Part shown: one piece after another, positions 26,844 to 34,494 of the stretch
How the letters are laid out: each line of letters starts with the position of its first letter
Position numbering within the stretch: position 1 is the first letter of the stretch
Assembly (NCBI RefSeq): GCF_013141715.1
Contig: NZ_WHOA01000099.1
Coordinates: forward strand, 124,001 to 188,000
Direction of reading: 5' to 3'
Origin: Paenibacillus phytorum
Lineage (GTDB): Bacteria; Bacillota; Bacilli; Paenibacillales; NBRC-103111
Length of the DNA: 64,000 nucleotides
Made by a program: the position numbers and the translations under genes
The notes under the pieces: generated by a model
Databases searched by the model: none
Seen by the model: the letters and a program-made list of their open reading frames with translations, nothing else
What the model was told of the DNA's origin: nothing

Positions 26844-27062
26844 GCTAACACCGCCTCCTGAAAACAGTCCCAAGATGTTCTATTCTTCCTGATTCCCTTT
26901 CATTTCCTTCTCCGTATTTTTATCCATTTTCCCAATAATATACATGAGAATAGGTAATCTATCCTGAAGAGCCTTTTCTACCGTAATCCCAAAGAGGAAG
27001 TTTCCACTTATATATCGAATAACTGTATGGTAAATTATTTCCGAACTGGCGAGGGGGCCATT

Positions 27063-28319
27063 ATGCTTTATATAAAAGATGTATTGCTGCAGTTACTATT
27101 CGCCCTAACTCCCTTTGTTCTATATAACATCTACTACCGTGATAAAACCGCAAACTATTCAAAACGGTTTATCAATTTTACGTCTATGATTTGCCTATTT
27201 ATGTCCATGACCTTTCATTCTAGCGTGCATAACGGAATCATTTTTGACATCCGTTACGTGATCATGTTTTTCGGAATGGTGTACGGCGGCATGACTACTG
27301 GACTTCTATTGCTTGTTGAGTTTGTATTGTACCGAGTACTAATTGGCGGACAAGGACTGTTCTCAGCGATGATTATTCTTGTGATTACATTCAACCTATC
27401 TATCCTGTTAGCCATCTTATATCGCCGACGCTCCGAGTACCGTAACCTAATAACTTTCATAGCTGGGTTAAGCTTTTCCTTTATACCTATTTGTGTAATG
27501 CTTGTAACTGAACGCAAGTATATAGTCGAGAACTTGACGTTTAATATCCTAGTTATGCCCGTACAAAATTCCCTGGGTATTTGGTTATTGATTTCCCTTT
27601 TCAATAAGGCTGTTTCAGATAAGCAGCTATTCCAGAAATATCTTCAAAACGAAAAAGTTGAAACCATCGCTCACGTCGCCGCCTCCCTTGCCCATGAAGT
27701 GCGTAATCCACTTACAGCCGTAATGGGATTCTTGAAATTAATCCGTAATGATTCTCTCTCCAAAGAAAAGACCCACTATTATATTGATATTTGTGTTGAA
27801 GAGATGAAGCGGACGGAAGTCATTCTTTCCGAATATCTATCCATAGCTAAACCTAGCATTCCAATTTATGAACAAATGGATCTTGTGCCGCAGTTAAACT
27901 CCGTTATAGATGTCATAACACCATACGCTAACATGAATAACGTCGCATTAGAGGTACACAATGAGGGGCATGAACTTTATATCTCTGCGAATCCAAATGA
28001 AATTAAACAACTACTCATTAATTTTATAAAAAATGCCATTGAGGCTTGCTCTTATATCTCAAGAGGAAAAGTCATCATTCGTATGGCCCCCGAACCCCAA
28101 CTCTATGCAAAGATCACCATACATGATAATGGGGTCGGCATGAGCCGCGAACAGCTGGAGCGGCTTGGCACCATTTATTTTTCAACTAAAAGCAAAGGGA
28201 CAGGAGTAGGCCTAACATTTTCGTATCAATTAATCCGTTCGATGAACGGTGCTGTCAATGTTCGAAGTACATTAGGAAAAGGAACAGAATTCATTATCTC
28301 TTTACCTTTAACCAACTGA
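27063..28319 (+). CDS. Sporulation-type sensor histidine kinase (KinB-like)
   Basis: The 418-residue protein has an N-terminal membrane domain of about five or six helices resembling the 5TM LytS-YhcK/KinB module (DIRYVIMFFGMVYGGMTTGLLLLVEFVLYR), a HisKA domain with HVAASLAHEVRNPLTAVMGFLKLI (residues 210-233), and an HATPase with NFIKNAIEACSY and STKSKGTGVGLTFSYQLIRSMNG. KinB-like kinases feed the Spo0F phosphorelay. The ATG at 27063 has GAGGGGG five bases upstream; an ATG at 27027 has none. No response regulator is adjacent, as expected for an orphan sporulation kinase. Placement beside a ger operon is suggestive only. Confidence 0.85.
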   Translation: MLYIKDVLLQLLFALTPFVLYNIYYRDKTANYSKRFINFTSMICLFMSMTFHSSVHNGIIFDIRYVIMFFGMVYGGMTTGLLLLVEFVLYRVLIGGQGLFSAMIILVITFNLSILLAILYRRRSEYRNLITFIAGLSFSFIPICVMLVTERKYIVENLTFNILVMPVQNSLGIWLLISLFNKAVSDKQLFQKYLQNEKVETIAHVAASLAHEVRNPLTAVMGFLKLIRNDSLSKEKTHYYIDICVEEMKRTEVILSEYLSIAKPSIPIYEQMDLVPQLNSVIDVITPYANMNNVALEVHNEGHELYISANPNEIKQLLINFIKNAIEACSYISRGKVIIRMAPEPQLYAKITIHDNGVGMSREQLERLGTIYFSTKSKGTGVGLTFSYQLIRSMNGAVNVRSTLGKGTEFIISLPLTN

Positions 28320-28360
28320 CTATTCTTTTTATTCGTTTTAAAAGTTCGAGATAAATAATA

Positions 28361-28387
28361 AAAAAGACACCTGGGGTGTCTTTTTTT
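28361..28387. terminator. Terminator between kinase and DinB gene
   Basis: GACACC and GGTGTC pair around a three-base loop, flanked by A5 and T7, so it works in both directions. Confidence 0.85.
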
Positions 28388-28450
28388 CATTCCACAATAT
28401 GGCTTCCTCTACTTAATCAATTTCCCAACTTTAGAGATATTCGTATCCCT

Positions 28451-28948
28451 CTAATCAAAAGAACGGCGAGATGGCCAAGACCCCTGCAGTTTGCGAATGA
28501 ACATGATCTGACCCGTGTGATAAGCGTCATGCATGATCAGGCTATTCACCCACCGGCCAACAGGTAGAGTTCGATTCGGGAAAATGTGCTCGAATTCTTC
28601 CTCTTGCCAGCTTGCGATCCGATCACGAATTCCCTGATGAACGGATTGCAAACGATCCAAGGTTTCTTGCCAATCCTTAGTCGACATTGACAGCACGGCA
28701 AAAGTATCGTCATTGGTTAGTTCCTCAGGATAATCGGATTCTTCACCCGTCATTCTTTTCAATAATCGTTCTTTATAAAAAATCAGATGATGGACATTTT
28801 CCCAGATCGTGTTGACATGTTCGCCCTCAGGCCGCCAATTGGCTTGCTCTGCAGTTAACTCTTTAAGCGCATCAATTAGTGGTGGATACCAGTCTTCCTT
28901 CTCATAGCAACTATCCCATCCGTGAAGCAACAACTCGACTTTATTCAT
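28451..28948 (-). CDS. DinB-family protein
   Basis: The 165-residue protein fits the DinB/YfiT four-helix-bundle family, with the metal-binding histidines probably in NVHHLIFYKERLL (about residues 52-64) and HDAYHTGQIMFIRKLQG near the C-terminus. Family members act as thiol-dependent S-transferases or have no known role. GGAGG lies seven bases before the ATG. It diverges from the CGNR regulator gene across a short region with repeated TTGTAAC half sites, which suggests control by that regulator. Confidence 0.85.
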   Translation of the reverse strand: MNKVELLLHGWDSCYEKEDWYPPLIDALKELTAEQANWRPEGEHVNTIWENVHHLIFYKERLLKRMTGEESDYPEELTNDDTFAVLSMSTKDWQETLDRLQSVHQGIRDRIASWQEEEFEHIFPNRTLPVGRWVNSLIMHDAYHTGQIMFIRKLQGSWPSRRSFD

Positions 28949-28974
28949 TTCATATCCTCCTTAGATCACACTTT

Positions 28975-29015
28975 TTGTAACTACCTAAATTCGATTAATG
29001 CGTTACAATTGTAAT
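28975..29015. promoter_or_regulatory. Operator candidate between DinB and CGNR genes
   Basis: TTGTAAC (28975-28981) is repeated in inverse as GTTACAATTGTAAT (29002-29015). Three half sites in the divergent promoter fit a dimeric repressor, possibly the CGNR protein. Confidence 0.45.
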
Positions 29016-29020
29016 GTACC

Positions 29021-29671
29021 ATGGAATATTATGGAGGTCAAGTAACTAGCAAAATCGAGTTTAAGATGTTACAATGTTTTAAAAAAAGAACGGGGTTACC
29101 ATCTATGCTTTGGGACGATTTCCTGAATAGCTTACATCATGATTGGCGAGGAGACGGAGCCATCGATGATCGCCTAGATCAACCGGAATGGTTGGATCAG
29201 TGGGTTGAGAAACACCAACTTTCCGTTGATCATCGTCCTTCCCCTAAAGAATTCATTGCCCTGAAGCAGTTAAGAACACTTCTACATCGGTTAGTGACAG
29301 ATTTCGCAGCCAATTCCTCGCCTAGTGAGGAAGATATAGAAGCCCTCAACAAAGTCATGGCTGACGGGGCTGTTATTCGTCAACTTGCAAGAAACAGTGA
29401 ACGTTATCAATTAAATTTGTACGCAATCGGTCATCAGTGGTCCCATACTCAGGCCGAGATTGCAGCATCTTTGGCACAATTGATCGCTGAGGGTGAACCA
29501 TCTCGGATACGCATCTGCGATAATCCGAACTGCTTATGGGTTTATTACGACGATACTCGCAACCGCTCCAAAAGATACTGTGACGATAAGCTGTGCGGTA
29601 ATTTAATGAAAGTACGTCGATTCCGCGCACGACAAAAAGCAGCTGCCAACTTGCCCAAGCATGAGCACTAA
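29021..29671 (+). CDS. CGNR zinc-finger protein with ABATE domain (putative stress regulator)
   Basis: The 216-residue protein has an ABATE domain (from WDDFLNSLHHDWRGDG, about residue 30) and a C-terminal CGNR finger: RICDNPNCLWVYYDDTRNRSKRYCDDKLCGNLMKVRRFRARQ, with four cysteines and the CGN signature. The family consists of putative DNA-binding regulators, often beside detoxification genes. The start is uncertain: the ATG at 29021 lacks a ribosome site, and the conserved region starts only near the ATG at 29105, which follows GGGGTT. It probably regulates the divergent DinB gene and itself. Confidence 0.85.
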   Translation: MEYYGGQVTSKIEFKMLQCFKKRTGLPSMLWDDFLNSLHHDWRGDGAIDDRLDQPEWLDQWVEKHQLSVDHRPSPKEFIALKQLRTLLHRLVTDFAANSSPSEEDIEALNKVMADGAVIRQLARNSERYQLNLYAIGHQWSHTQAEIAASLAQLIAEGEPSRIRICDNPNCLWVYYDDTRNRSKRYCDDKLCGNLMKVRRFRARQKAAANLPKHEH

Positions 29672-29693
29672 CGACTTCTGCTTTTTTGAGGTA

Positions 29694-30380
29694 TCATCTT
29701 GCACTTAAATCTGTCTGAGGCTGCGTCAAACTCCTCCAGCTCTCAGGTACATCTTCACTTTTATTGACGTAAACGGATTGCAAATACTTAGATACACTAG
29801 TAACTTGGCCTTCAATTAATATCTCTCGTATTTCGGATGCCTTTGTTGGCACTAAGTTATTCAATACGATCTTGAATTCATCTAAAGGTAAAAACATATC
29901 CAAGCTTTTCTTGTAGGAACAACGAGTTGGAAATCGCGGCGAGCTCCCTGAATCGTATTTAGATAGCTTCACTGTTGAATAATGCTCGGATAGCAAAGCG
30001 TACGCGTCAAATTCCAAAACAGCAAACTCTTCATCCGGTTCTCTTCGTGCATAGGTGTCCATCATGTTCATACAGTCCCTTAAGGTGGGCCAAAAAAACA
30101 CATGCCTATCCAAACAAGCCCGAAATTGTTCCTGTGTGATTGCCGCATCAATCATGCTGTTAGCTATCCTCAGATGAGCATTTAGGGTGATCGAATATTC
30201 ATGATAACTCACTTTCTCAGGCTTTAATCGGCGGTCACCTGTGGAGATGGGATTTATTTGATTACTGGACAATAGCTGGTCGAGATGAGCAATAGCCGGT
30301 AAATTCCTTACTCTTGTAAAATGGAATAAGTGCTTTCTGCTTTTTGATTTTGTTATTGTACTTACAACATCATCACTCAT
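29694..30380 (-). CDS. DUF7002-like protein (possible ADP-ribosyltransferase-type fold)
   Basis: The 228-residue protein starts with HLFHFTRVRNLPAIAHLDQLLSS, the H-x-T plus NLPxI pattern seen in DUF7002 and in the DarT/PARP-like ADP-ribosyltransferase superfamily. It later has RHVFFWPTLRDCMNMMDTYARREPDEEFAVLEFDAYALL, resembling the RVFFW block of DUF7002. There is no signal peptide or membrane segment. No antitoxin-like macrodomain partner is encoded nearby; a 54-residue gene lies downstream on the other side of no obvious partner region. Enzymatic activity is inference from the motif pattern alone. Confidence 0.5.
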   Translation of the reverse strand: MSDDVVSTITKSKSRKHLFHFTRVRNLPAIAHLDQLLSSNQINPISTGDRRLKPEKVSYHEYSITLNAHLRIANSMIDAAITQEQFRACLDRHVFFWPTLRDCMNMMDTYARREPDEEFAVLEFDAYALLSEHYSTVKLSKYDSGSSPRFPTRCSYKKSLDMFLPLDEFKIVLNNLVPTKASEIREILIEGQVTSVSKYLQSVYVNKSEDVPESWRSLTQPQTDLSAR

Positions 30381-30437
30381 CGTTTTGCTCCTCTAACATT
30401 CACCATGTTGTTCGCCCCTACTTTTTTTCATTTTAAA

Positions 30438-30466
30438 AAGCCTTAACCGGCAAGCGGTTAAGGCTT
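30438..30466 (-). terminator. Terminator after the 54-residue gene
   Basis: AAGCCTTAACCG and CGGTTAAGGCTT form a perfect 12-bp stem with a five-base loop, followed on the minus strand by T5. It also lies upstream of the DUF7002-like gene and isolates the two units. Confidence 0.85.
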
Positions 30467-30470
30467 CTTG

Positions 30471-30635
30471 TTATTTTTGCCCGGAATCAAAAGGCTCGTC
30501 CGTTATTTTGACCTTCCCCTCTGCAAGCTGGTGTATACCGTCACTCGTTCCAGCTGCATACACATCCGATAGTTGTTCATGCGTAAGTGAACTGCCTTCT
30601 AATTGTTTGTCACGAGATTCCTTCTCATTTTTCAC
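30471..30635 (-). CDS. Small hydrophilic protein, 54 residues
   Basis: A hand translation from GTG at 30635 gives 54 residues beginning MKNEKESRDKQLEG and ending DEPFDSGQK. GGAGG lies eight bases before the GTG and a strong terminator starts five bases after the stop, so the unit has complete expression signals. The protein is charged, without a membrane helix or cysteines, and contains HEQLSDVYAAGTSDGIHQL, a likely amphipathic helix. I do not recognise the family; a small spore or stress protein is possible but unsupported. Confidence 0.6.
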   Translation of the reverse strand: MKNEKESRDKQLEGSSLTHEQLSDVYAAGTSDGIHQLAEGKVKITDEPFDSGQK

Positions 30636-30730
30636 CGCACTCACCTCCATTTGCCTGCTATATCCAATATAGTTTGTACTTTCAGGCTGAATCTATTCAA
30701 GTTCTGCTGTCAATAATTCTAGGCTATTCA

Positions 30731-31693
30731 TCATAGGCTCAGTAATTTAGCGACGAATTTGGGATTAAATACTTCGGATAGCTCGTCCATTACATTTAAA
30801 TAGACAAGCCCATTTCCTTCAAGTTTTGGAGAATTCCCTAAGGGTACGGTTCTTTTTATTAATTGAGCATACAGCTCACGCTCTGTGAGATTTCGCTCGA
30901 AGCTTGCATTCACAAGTACTTTTATTAACGCCATTGCTCCGGCGACATGTGGTGTTGCCATAGAAGTTCCGCTTAATGTCGCATAGGTTCCGTTTAAATA
31001 GGTTGATAAAATTTTCTCTCCAGGGCCCACTAGATCGACTTCATTGTTCGAATTCGAAAAATTGGAAGAGTGTCTCTCTAAGTCAATCGCACCTACACTA
31101 ATGACTTCGTTATAACAACCTGGATAGTCAAACTCATCTGTCGAATCAACACCATCGCCTTCATTACCTGCCGCACAAATCACCAAAATGTTAGCGGCTA
31201 CGGCTTTTTGAATGGCTTCGTGTAATGCAGGCAGATTTTCTGGACCGCCAAGGGACATGGAGATGATATCCGCTTTTTGTTCGACCGCATAGTTAATGCC
31301 ATTAATTATCCAATCATATTGACCAGAACCATGTTTATCCAGAACTTTAATAATAAGCAGATTAGCCTCAGGAGCTACACCGACAACACCATTATTGTTT
31401 TTGGTCGCAGCGATTGTCCCGGCAACATGTGTTCCATGACCATTGTAATCCATGTACGCATCCGTCTTGCCGCCATCATCATTCGTAAAATTAATGCCAC
31501 CGACGATACGTTCTTTTAGATCAGGGTGAGTGATATCACAGCCGGTATCCAGTATGGCAACTGTTATCCCCTTCCCTTTCGTTTGATCCCAGATTTTGGG
31601 GGCCTGAATCATTTCCACTCCAGTTGGAATTTCATTGACCTGTTCAATCTTCTCAAGAACTCGAAACGGAATCACATGAACTTGTCGCTCCAT
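30731..31693 (-). CDS. Intracellular subtilisin-type serine protease
   Basis: The 320-residue S8 peptidase has no signal peptide and begins with a short propeptide containing VIPFRV, the LIPY/F-like inhibitory motif of intracellular subtilisins (ISPs). The catalytic triad is Asp49 (AILDTGCD), His86 (NGHGTHVAGT) and Ser244 (SGTSMATPHVAG). ISPs are autoactivated by loss of the N-terminal extension and degrade cytosolic protein, mainly in stationary phase and sporulation. The start follows AGGAGGGAATAAAA. It is a single-gene unit. Confidence 0.92.
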   Translation of the reverse strand: MERQVHVIPFRVLEKIEQVNEIPTGVEMIQAPKIWDQTKGKGITVAILDTGCDITHPDLKERIVGGINFTNDDGGKTDAYMDYNGHGTHVAGTIAATKNNNGVVGVAPEANLLIIKVLDKHGSGQYDWIINGINYAVEQKADIISMSLGGPENLPALHEAIQKAVAANILVICAAGNEGDGVDSTDEFDYPGCYNEVISVGAIDLERHSSNFSNSNNEVDLVGPGEKILSTYLNGTYATLSGTSMATPHVAGAMALIKVLVNASFERNLTERELYAQLIKRTVPLGNSPKLEGNGLVYLNVMDELSEVFNPKFVAKLLSL

Positions 31694-31751
31694 TTTTATT
31701 CCCTCCTAATTAGGATTAAAATAATAATGCTTGATTCATTCAAATTTGATG

Positions 31752-31940
31752 TTGATCGACGGGTTATCTCTATGCTATTATTTGGGGGAACATTTTTAAC
31801 TTATCGTTGTATTTTGTTAAAAAAAACAAGAGTGCTACCAACACTCCTGTTTTTTAGATACATTGGCTTTTGGGACCTCCTGGGGCTAATGGTTCATACA
31901 CACCTACCTGATCGTTTAGCGGCGAAGGGGTAGGTTTTTT
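31752..31940 (+). ncRNA. Possible antisense RNA to the holin-like toxin mRNA
   Basis: A promoter-like pair TTGATC (31752-31757) and TATTAT (31776-31781) with an 18-base spacer points rightward. Downstream are two hairpins with T-runs on the plus strand: one at 31827-31855, and one with arms ACCTACC and GGTAGGT plus T6 ending at 31940, directly at the toxin stop codon. A transcript from about 31788 would be antisense to the toxin mRNA 3' region, as in type I toxin-antitoxin pairs such as TxpA/RatA. No transcript is proven and the first hairpin might stop it early. Confidence 0.35.
31819..31856. terminator. Bidirectional terminator, likely 3' end of the toxin mRNA
   Basis: CAAGAGTG (31827-31834) pairs with CACTCCTG (31842-31849) with one mismatch; T8 follows on the minus strand and T6 on the plus strand. 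Confidence 0.75.
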
Positions 31941-32037
31941 AGTGTATTCTAACAATAATTAAGGCTATAAAAGTTAACAATGCCAAGAGGAAACTCCCAA
32001 ATTGTAGAATCAACTTTATCATTTCATCTGGTTTCAC
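31939..32037 (-). CDS. Holin-like type I toxin peptide, 32 residues
   Basis: A hand translation gives a 32-residue peptide starting MKPDEMIKLILQFGSF and ending IALIIVRIH. It has a short polar N-terminus, then FGSFLLALLTFIALIIV as a single membrane helix. The pattern of a polar start, then (F/G)GSFL(I/L)ALLT, is that of the putative holin-like toxin family (TxpA/BsrG-like type I toxins). GTG follows GGAGGAGGG by five bases, and upstream CTCCCTT can pair with AAGGAAGGAG to mask that site, a usual feature of such mRNAs. It lies about 93 bases downstream of a c-di-GMP-I riboswitch. Confidence 0.7.
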   Translation of the reverse strand: MKPDEMIKLILQFGSFLLALLTFIALIIVRIH

Positions 32038-32129
32038 CTTTACCCTCCTCCTTCCTTACGAAAGGGAGATCCGGGTGGCCTAGTATCTAACAAAAGTGTC
32101 AATAATCAATAAAGAGTCATTTTGGACAG

Positions 32130-32232
32130 AAAAAGCCTACCCTCATTTAATAGCTGGCTGGCATAGTTTCCCTTAGCCCCTCTAGCTTTGCGTCACCGCC
32201 TTTAAACGGTTTTGCCATTATCGTGGGTAGAC
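32130..32232 (-). promoter_or_regulatory. Cyclic-di-GMP-I (GEMM) riboswitch
   Basis: On the minus strand the conserved GEMM-I blocks appear in order: GATAATGGCAAAACC, GGTGACGCAAAGCTAGAG, GGGCTAAGG, and ATGCCAGCCAGCT. P1 is visible as GTCTACCC (32225-32232) pairing with GGGTAGGC (32135-32142), and the latter is followed at once by T5. The class binds cyclic di-GMP and usually controls motility, adhesion or surface genes. The next gene downstream on this strand is the 32-residue holin-like toxin, an unusual target. The T5 directly at the aptamer end suggests ligand-dependent termination. Confidence 0.88.
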
Positions 32233-32396
32233 TTCTATATACTGTAAATCTATTATATGCCTAATTATTATATAAGAATATAGGGAGTTAGACACATTAT
32301 GGATTGTAAGTGCATACAACTAATTTGTCGAACTTAATCAAGAAATACACCGGATCATAGAAAATCGTCATTCGACTAGTTCGAAAGCAATGTATG
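32233..32396. other. A+T-rich spacer upstream of the riboswitch
   Basis: No gene is visible. On the minus strand TATAAT at about 32250-32255 is a good -10 element for the riboswitch transcript, but no convincing -35 is seen at the right distance. Confidence 0.4.
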
Positions 32397-33587
32397 CTAT
32401 ATCTCCGCCCTTAAGTTCTCATTAACTTGCTGTCTTGTGAACTCAAAGAAAGCAAAGGCTTCCTCCCAGGTCTGGAATCCCGCCTGCGCGATGATATCGC
32501 TACCTCCGCCTTTCCCATTGTATTTTCCTACATATTCTTTGAAGAAGGCTCCGCAAGAAAGTGGAGAACTACTGTTGTTAGCAAGAATAACTTTGTTTTC
32601 CGCAGAAGTAGCAAGTAATACTGGAGTATCACTTTCTGAAGCTAGCTTCACCGCCAGACTTTGCAAATCTTTAAGCGTCTTGTCATCAAAAACACTTGTT
32701 ATCAGTTTGTCATCGCTGCTTGATAATAGCTCCCGCGTAACATAAGCATTGTTTCTCTCTTTGAGAGCAACCAGTTCAGCTTGCAGCTGCTTCTGTTCAT
32801 TTTCCCACTTCTCAATCCGGTCGATAATCTCGTCTTTACCGGTGTTGAATTTGGAGGACAAGACACCCAAAATCCGCTGGTTTTCATTAAATTCCTTCAA
32901 GGCGCGGTACCCGCACAAGAAGTAAATCCGAATGTTTCCCTTTTGTTTTTCTGCTTTCAGTAGCTTAATCATGCCAATTTCGCCCGTTGATGAGACATGT
33001 GTCCCACCGCAAGCGTTGTATTCAACACCTTTTATCTCGACAATTCGAATATGATCCGTCACTTTGGGCTGTTTAACTAGCTGCAGATGAGCTAATTCTT
33101 CTTCGGTAATAAAATAACTAACAATACTGTTGTTCAGGTAAATTTGCCGGTTTACTTCGTTCTCAATAGCAGCAAGCTGGTTCAATGTCAGTTCTGGCTG
33201 CTCCACGTCGATGGTGGCATAATCGTTACCCAGATGAAAGCTTACCGTCATGGCCTGATAGAGATCGCGGCAAACCGCAGAGAGCAGATGCTGCCCACTA
33301 TGCTGCTGCATATGGTCAAATCTTCTATTCCAATCGATCTGGCAAGTCACCTTGCTCTCATCCGGCAGTCGTGCCAGCTTGTGCAGCACTTCATCTTCTT
33401 CATTGATCACATCAAGCACAGGAATTCCGTTAATATGCCCAAAATCGCAGGGCTGTCCGCCCCCATGTGGGTAGAAAGCCGTCTCCTTCAGGATGACATA
33501 ATACCCATCTTCTCTTTCAAGAGTTTGGTGTATGTCTGTTTGCCATTCGGTTACGTTAGCGGAATTGTAATATAGTTTTATGGACAT
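32397..33587 (-). CDS. AlaX-type alanyl-tRNA editing protein (long form)
   Basis: The 396-residue protein resembles the editing half of alanyl-tRNA synthetase. FYPHGGGQPCDFG (residues 39-50), HSGQH (96-100) and CGGTH (about 200) supply the zinc-binding and editing residues that hydrolyse Ser- or Gly-tRNA(Ala) in trans. A coiled coil follows (WENEQKQLQAELVALKER), then a DHHA1 tRNA-binding domain ending in GKGGGSDIIAQAG. It lacks the synthetase core. The ATG at 33587 has AAGGA seven bases upstream; ORF extension to 33614 adds nine residues without a ribosome site. Confidence 0.9.
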   Translation of the reverse strand: MSIKLYYNSANVTEWQTDIHQTLEREDGYYVILKETAFYPHGGGQPCDFGHINGIPVLDVINEEDEVLHKLARLPDESKVTCQIDWNRRFDHMQQHSGQHLLSAVCRDLYQAMTVSFHLGNDYATIDVEQPELTLNQLAAIENEVNRQIYLNNSIVSYFITEEELAHLQLVKQPKVTDHIRIVEIKGVEYNACGGTHVSSTGEIGMIKLLKAEKQKGNIRIYFLCGYRALKEFNENQRILGVLSSKFNTGKDEIIDRIEKWENEQKQLQAELVALKERNNAYVTRELLSSSDDKLITSVFDDKTLKDLQSLAVKLASESDTPVLLATSAENKVILANNSSSPLSCGAFFKEYVGKYNGKGGGSDIIAQAGFQTWEEAFAFFEFTRQQVNENLRAEI

Positions 33588-33659
33588 GATGATTTCCTTT
33601 CTGCTTGCTAGCACCGGCTTTTCGCGCAGCGTATCTTTATATTCCTCTATTCGATTTTA

Positions 33660-34418
33660 CTAAACCTCTCCCCAATATACCTCGGTTTCATAGTCGAAAA
33701 ACACATTTCCATCTTGCTCATGCCGTTCAAATATATGGTGCAGTTCTGTCATCATCGGCGCAAAATTGGCGTGCTCAGGTACGGGAATGTAGGAAGATGA
33801 CATCAACCTCCCCTTCAAACCTTCAAAATCGAAAACCTGAGTAATAGCGAATCGTTCTAGCTGCATACTATCGTTCTTGAAGAATGACGCCAGCGTTTCC
33901 TGCGAAATATTTTTATGAGTAACTTTTTCATAATCGCTTCCAAATGTACGAAGCAATAAGTCGTACTCTTCTCTAAATGCATTGCCATGTTCCAGACGCG
34001 AGTTCCAGATCAATAACACCTTCCCGCCAGGCTTCAGAATCCGATGGAATTCGGCTTGCGCGGCCGTGCGATCAAACCAGTGAAACGCTTGGGCACAAAC
34101 GATATAATCGACAGACTCATTCGGTAGACCAGTCGCTTCAGCAGATCCCGTTACAATACGAAAATTTGCATCTCCGCTTAACATTTGCTCAGCGGCTTCC
34201 CGCATCGCTTGATTCGGTTCAACAGCGGTTACTTGGCTCCCTCTTTGTAAGAGCAGCTTTGAAAAAATACCTGTCCCTGCGCCGATGTCTGCAATTACTG
34301 CATTTGCATGCAGACCAACGACGTCATACAAATAATCAATAGCCTCTTTCGGATAACTCGGGCGGAATTTCACATAGGTATCAACTCGATTTGAAAAACG
34401 TTCTTTATGATTATTCAT
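33660..34418 (-). CDS. Class I SAM-dependent methyltransferase
   Basis: The 252-residue protein has a standard Rossmann methyltransferase core: VIADIGAGTGIFSKLLLQRGSQVTAVEPN (motif I and the acidic end of strand 2, about residues 38-66), NESVDYIVCAQAFHWFD (about 100-116), and ILKPGGKVLLIWNSRL. It resembles small-molecule or quinone-type methyltransferases without further identity. GGGAGAGGT precedes the ATG. Its promoter has overlapping perfect palindromes at 34495-34523, typical TetR-type operators. Confidence 0.88.
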   Translation of the reverse strand: MNNHKERFSNRVDTYVKFRPSYPKEAIDYLYDVVGLHANAVIADIGAGTGIFSKLLLQRGSQVTAVEPNQAMREAAEQMLSGDANFRIVTGSAEATGLPNESVDYIVCAQAFHWFDRTAAQAEFHRILKPGGKVLLIWNSRLEHGNAFREEYDLLLRTFGSDYEKVTHKNISQETLASFFKNDSMQLERFAITQVFDFEGLKGRLMSSSYIPVPEHANFAPMMTELHHIFERHEQDGNVFFDYETEVYWGEV

Positions 34419-34494
34419 CTCATACCTCTCCCATCAGATAAAATATCCTTCTACTAACAAAGCGGCCAACTGTTGATGTGTTAAGAAACTACTT

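Noticed and set aside
31526..31933. 135-codon plus-strand frame
   Set aside because: It crosses the start of the subtilisin gene and the terminator region, has no ribosome site and no family resemblance; the promoter and hairpins found there explain the region better.
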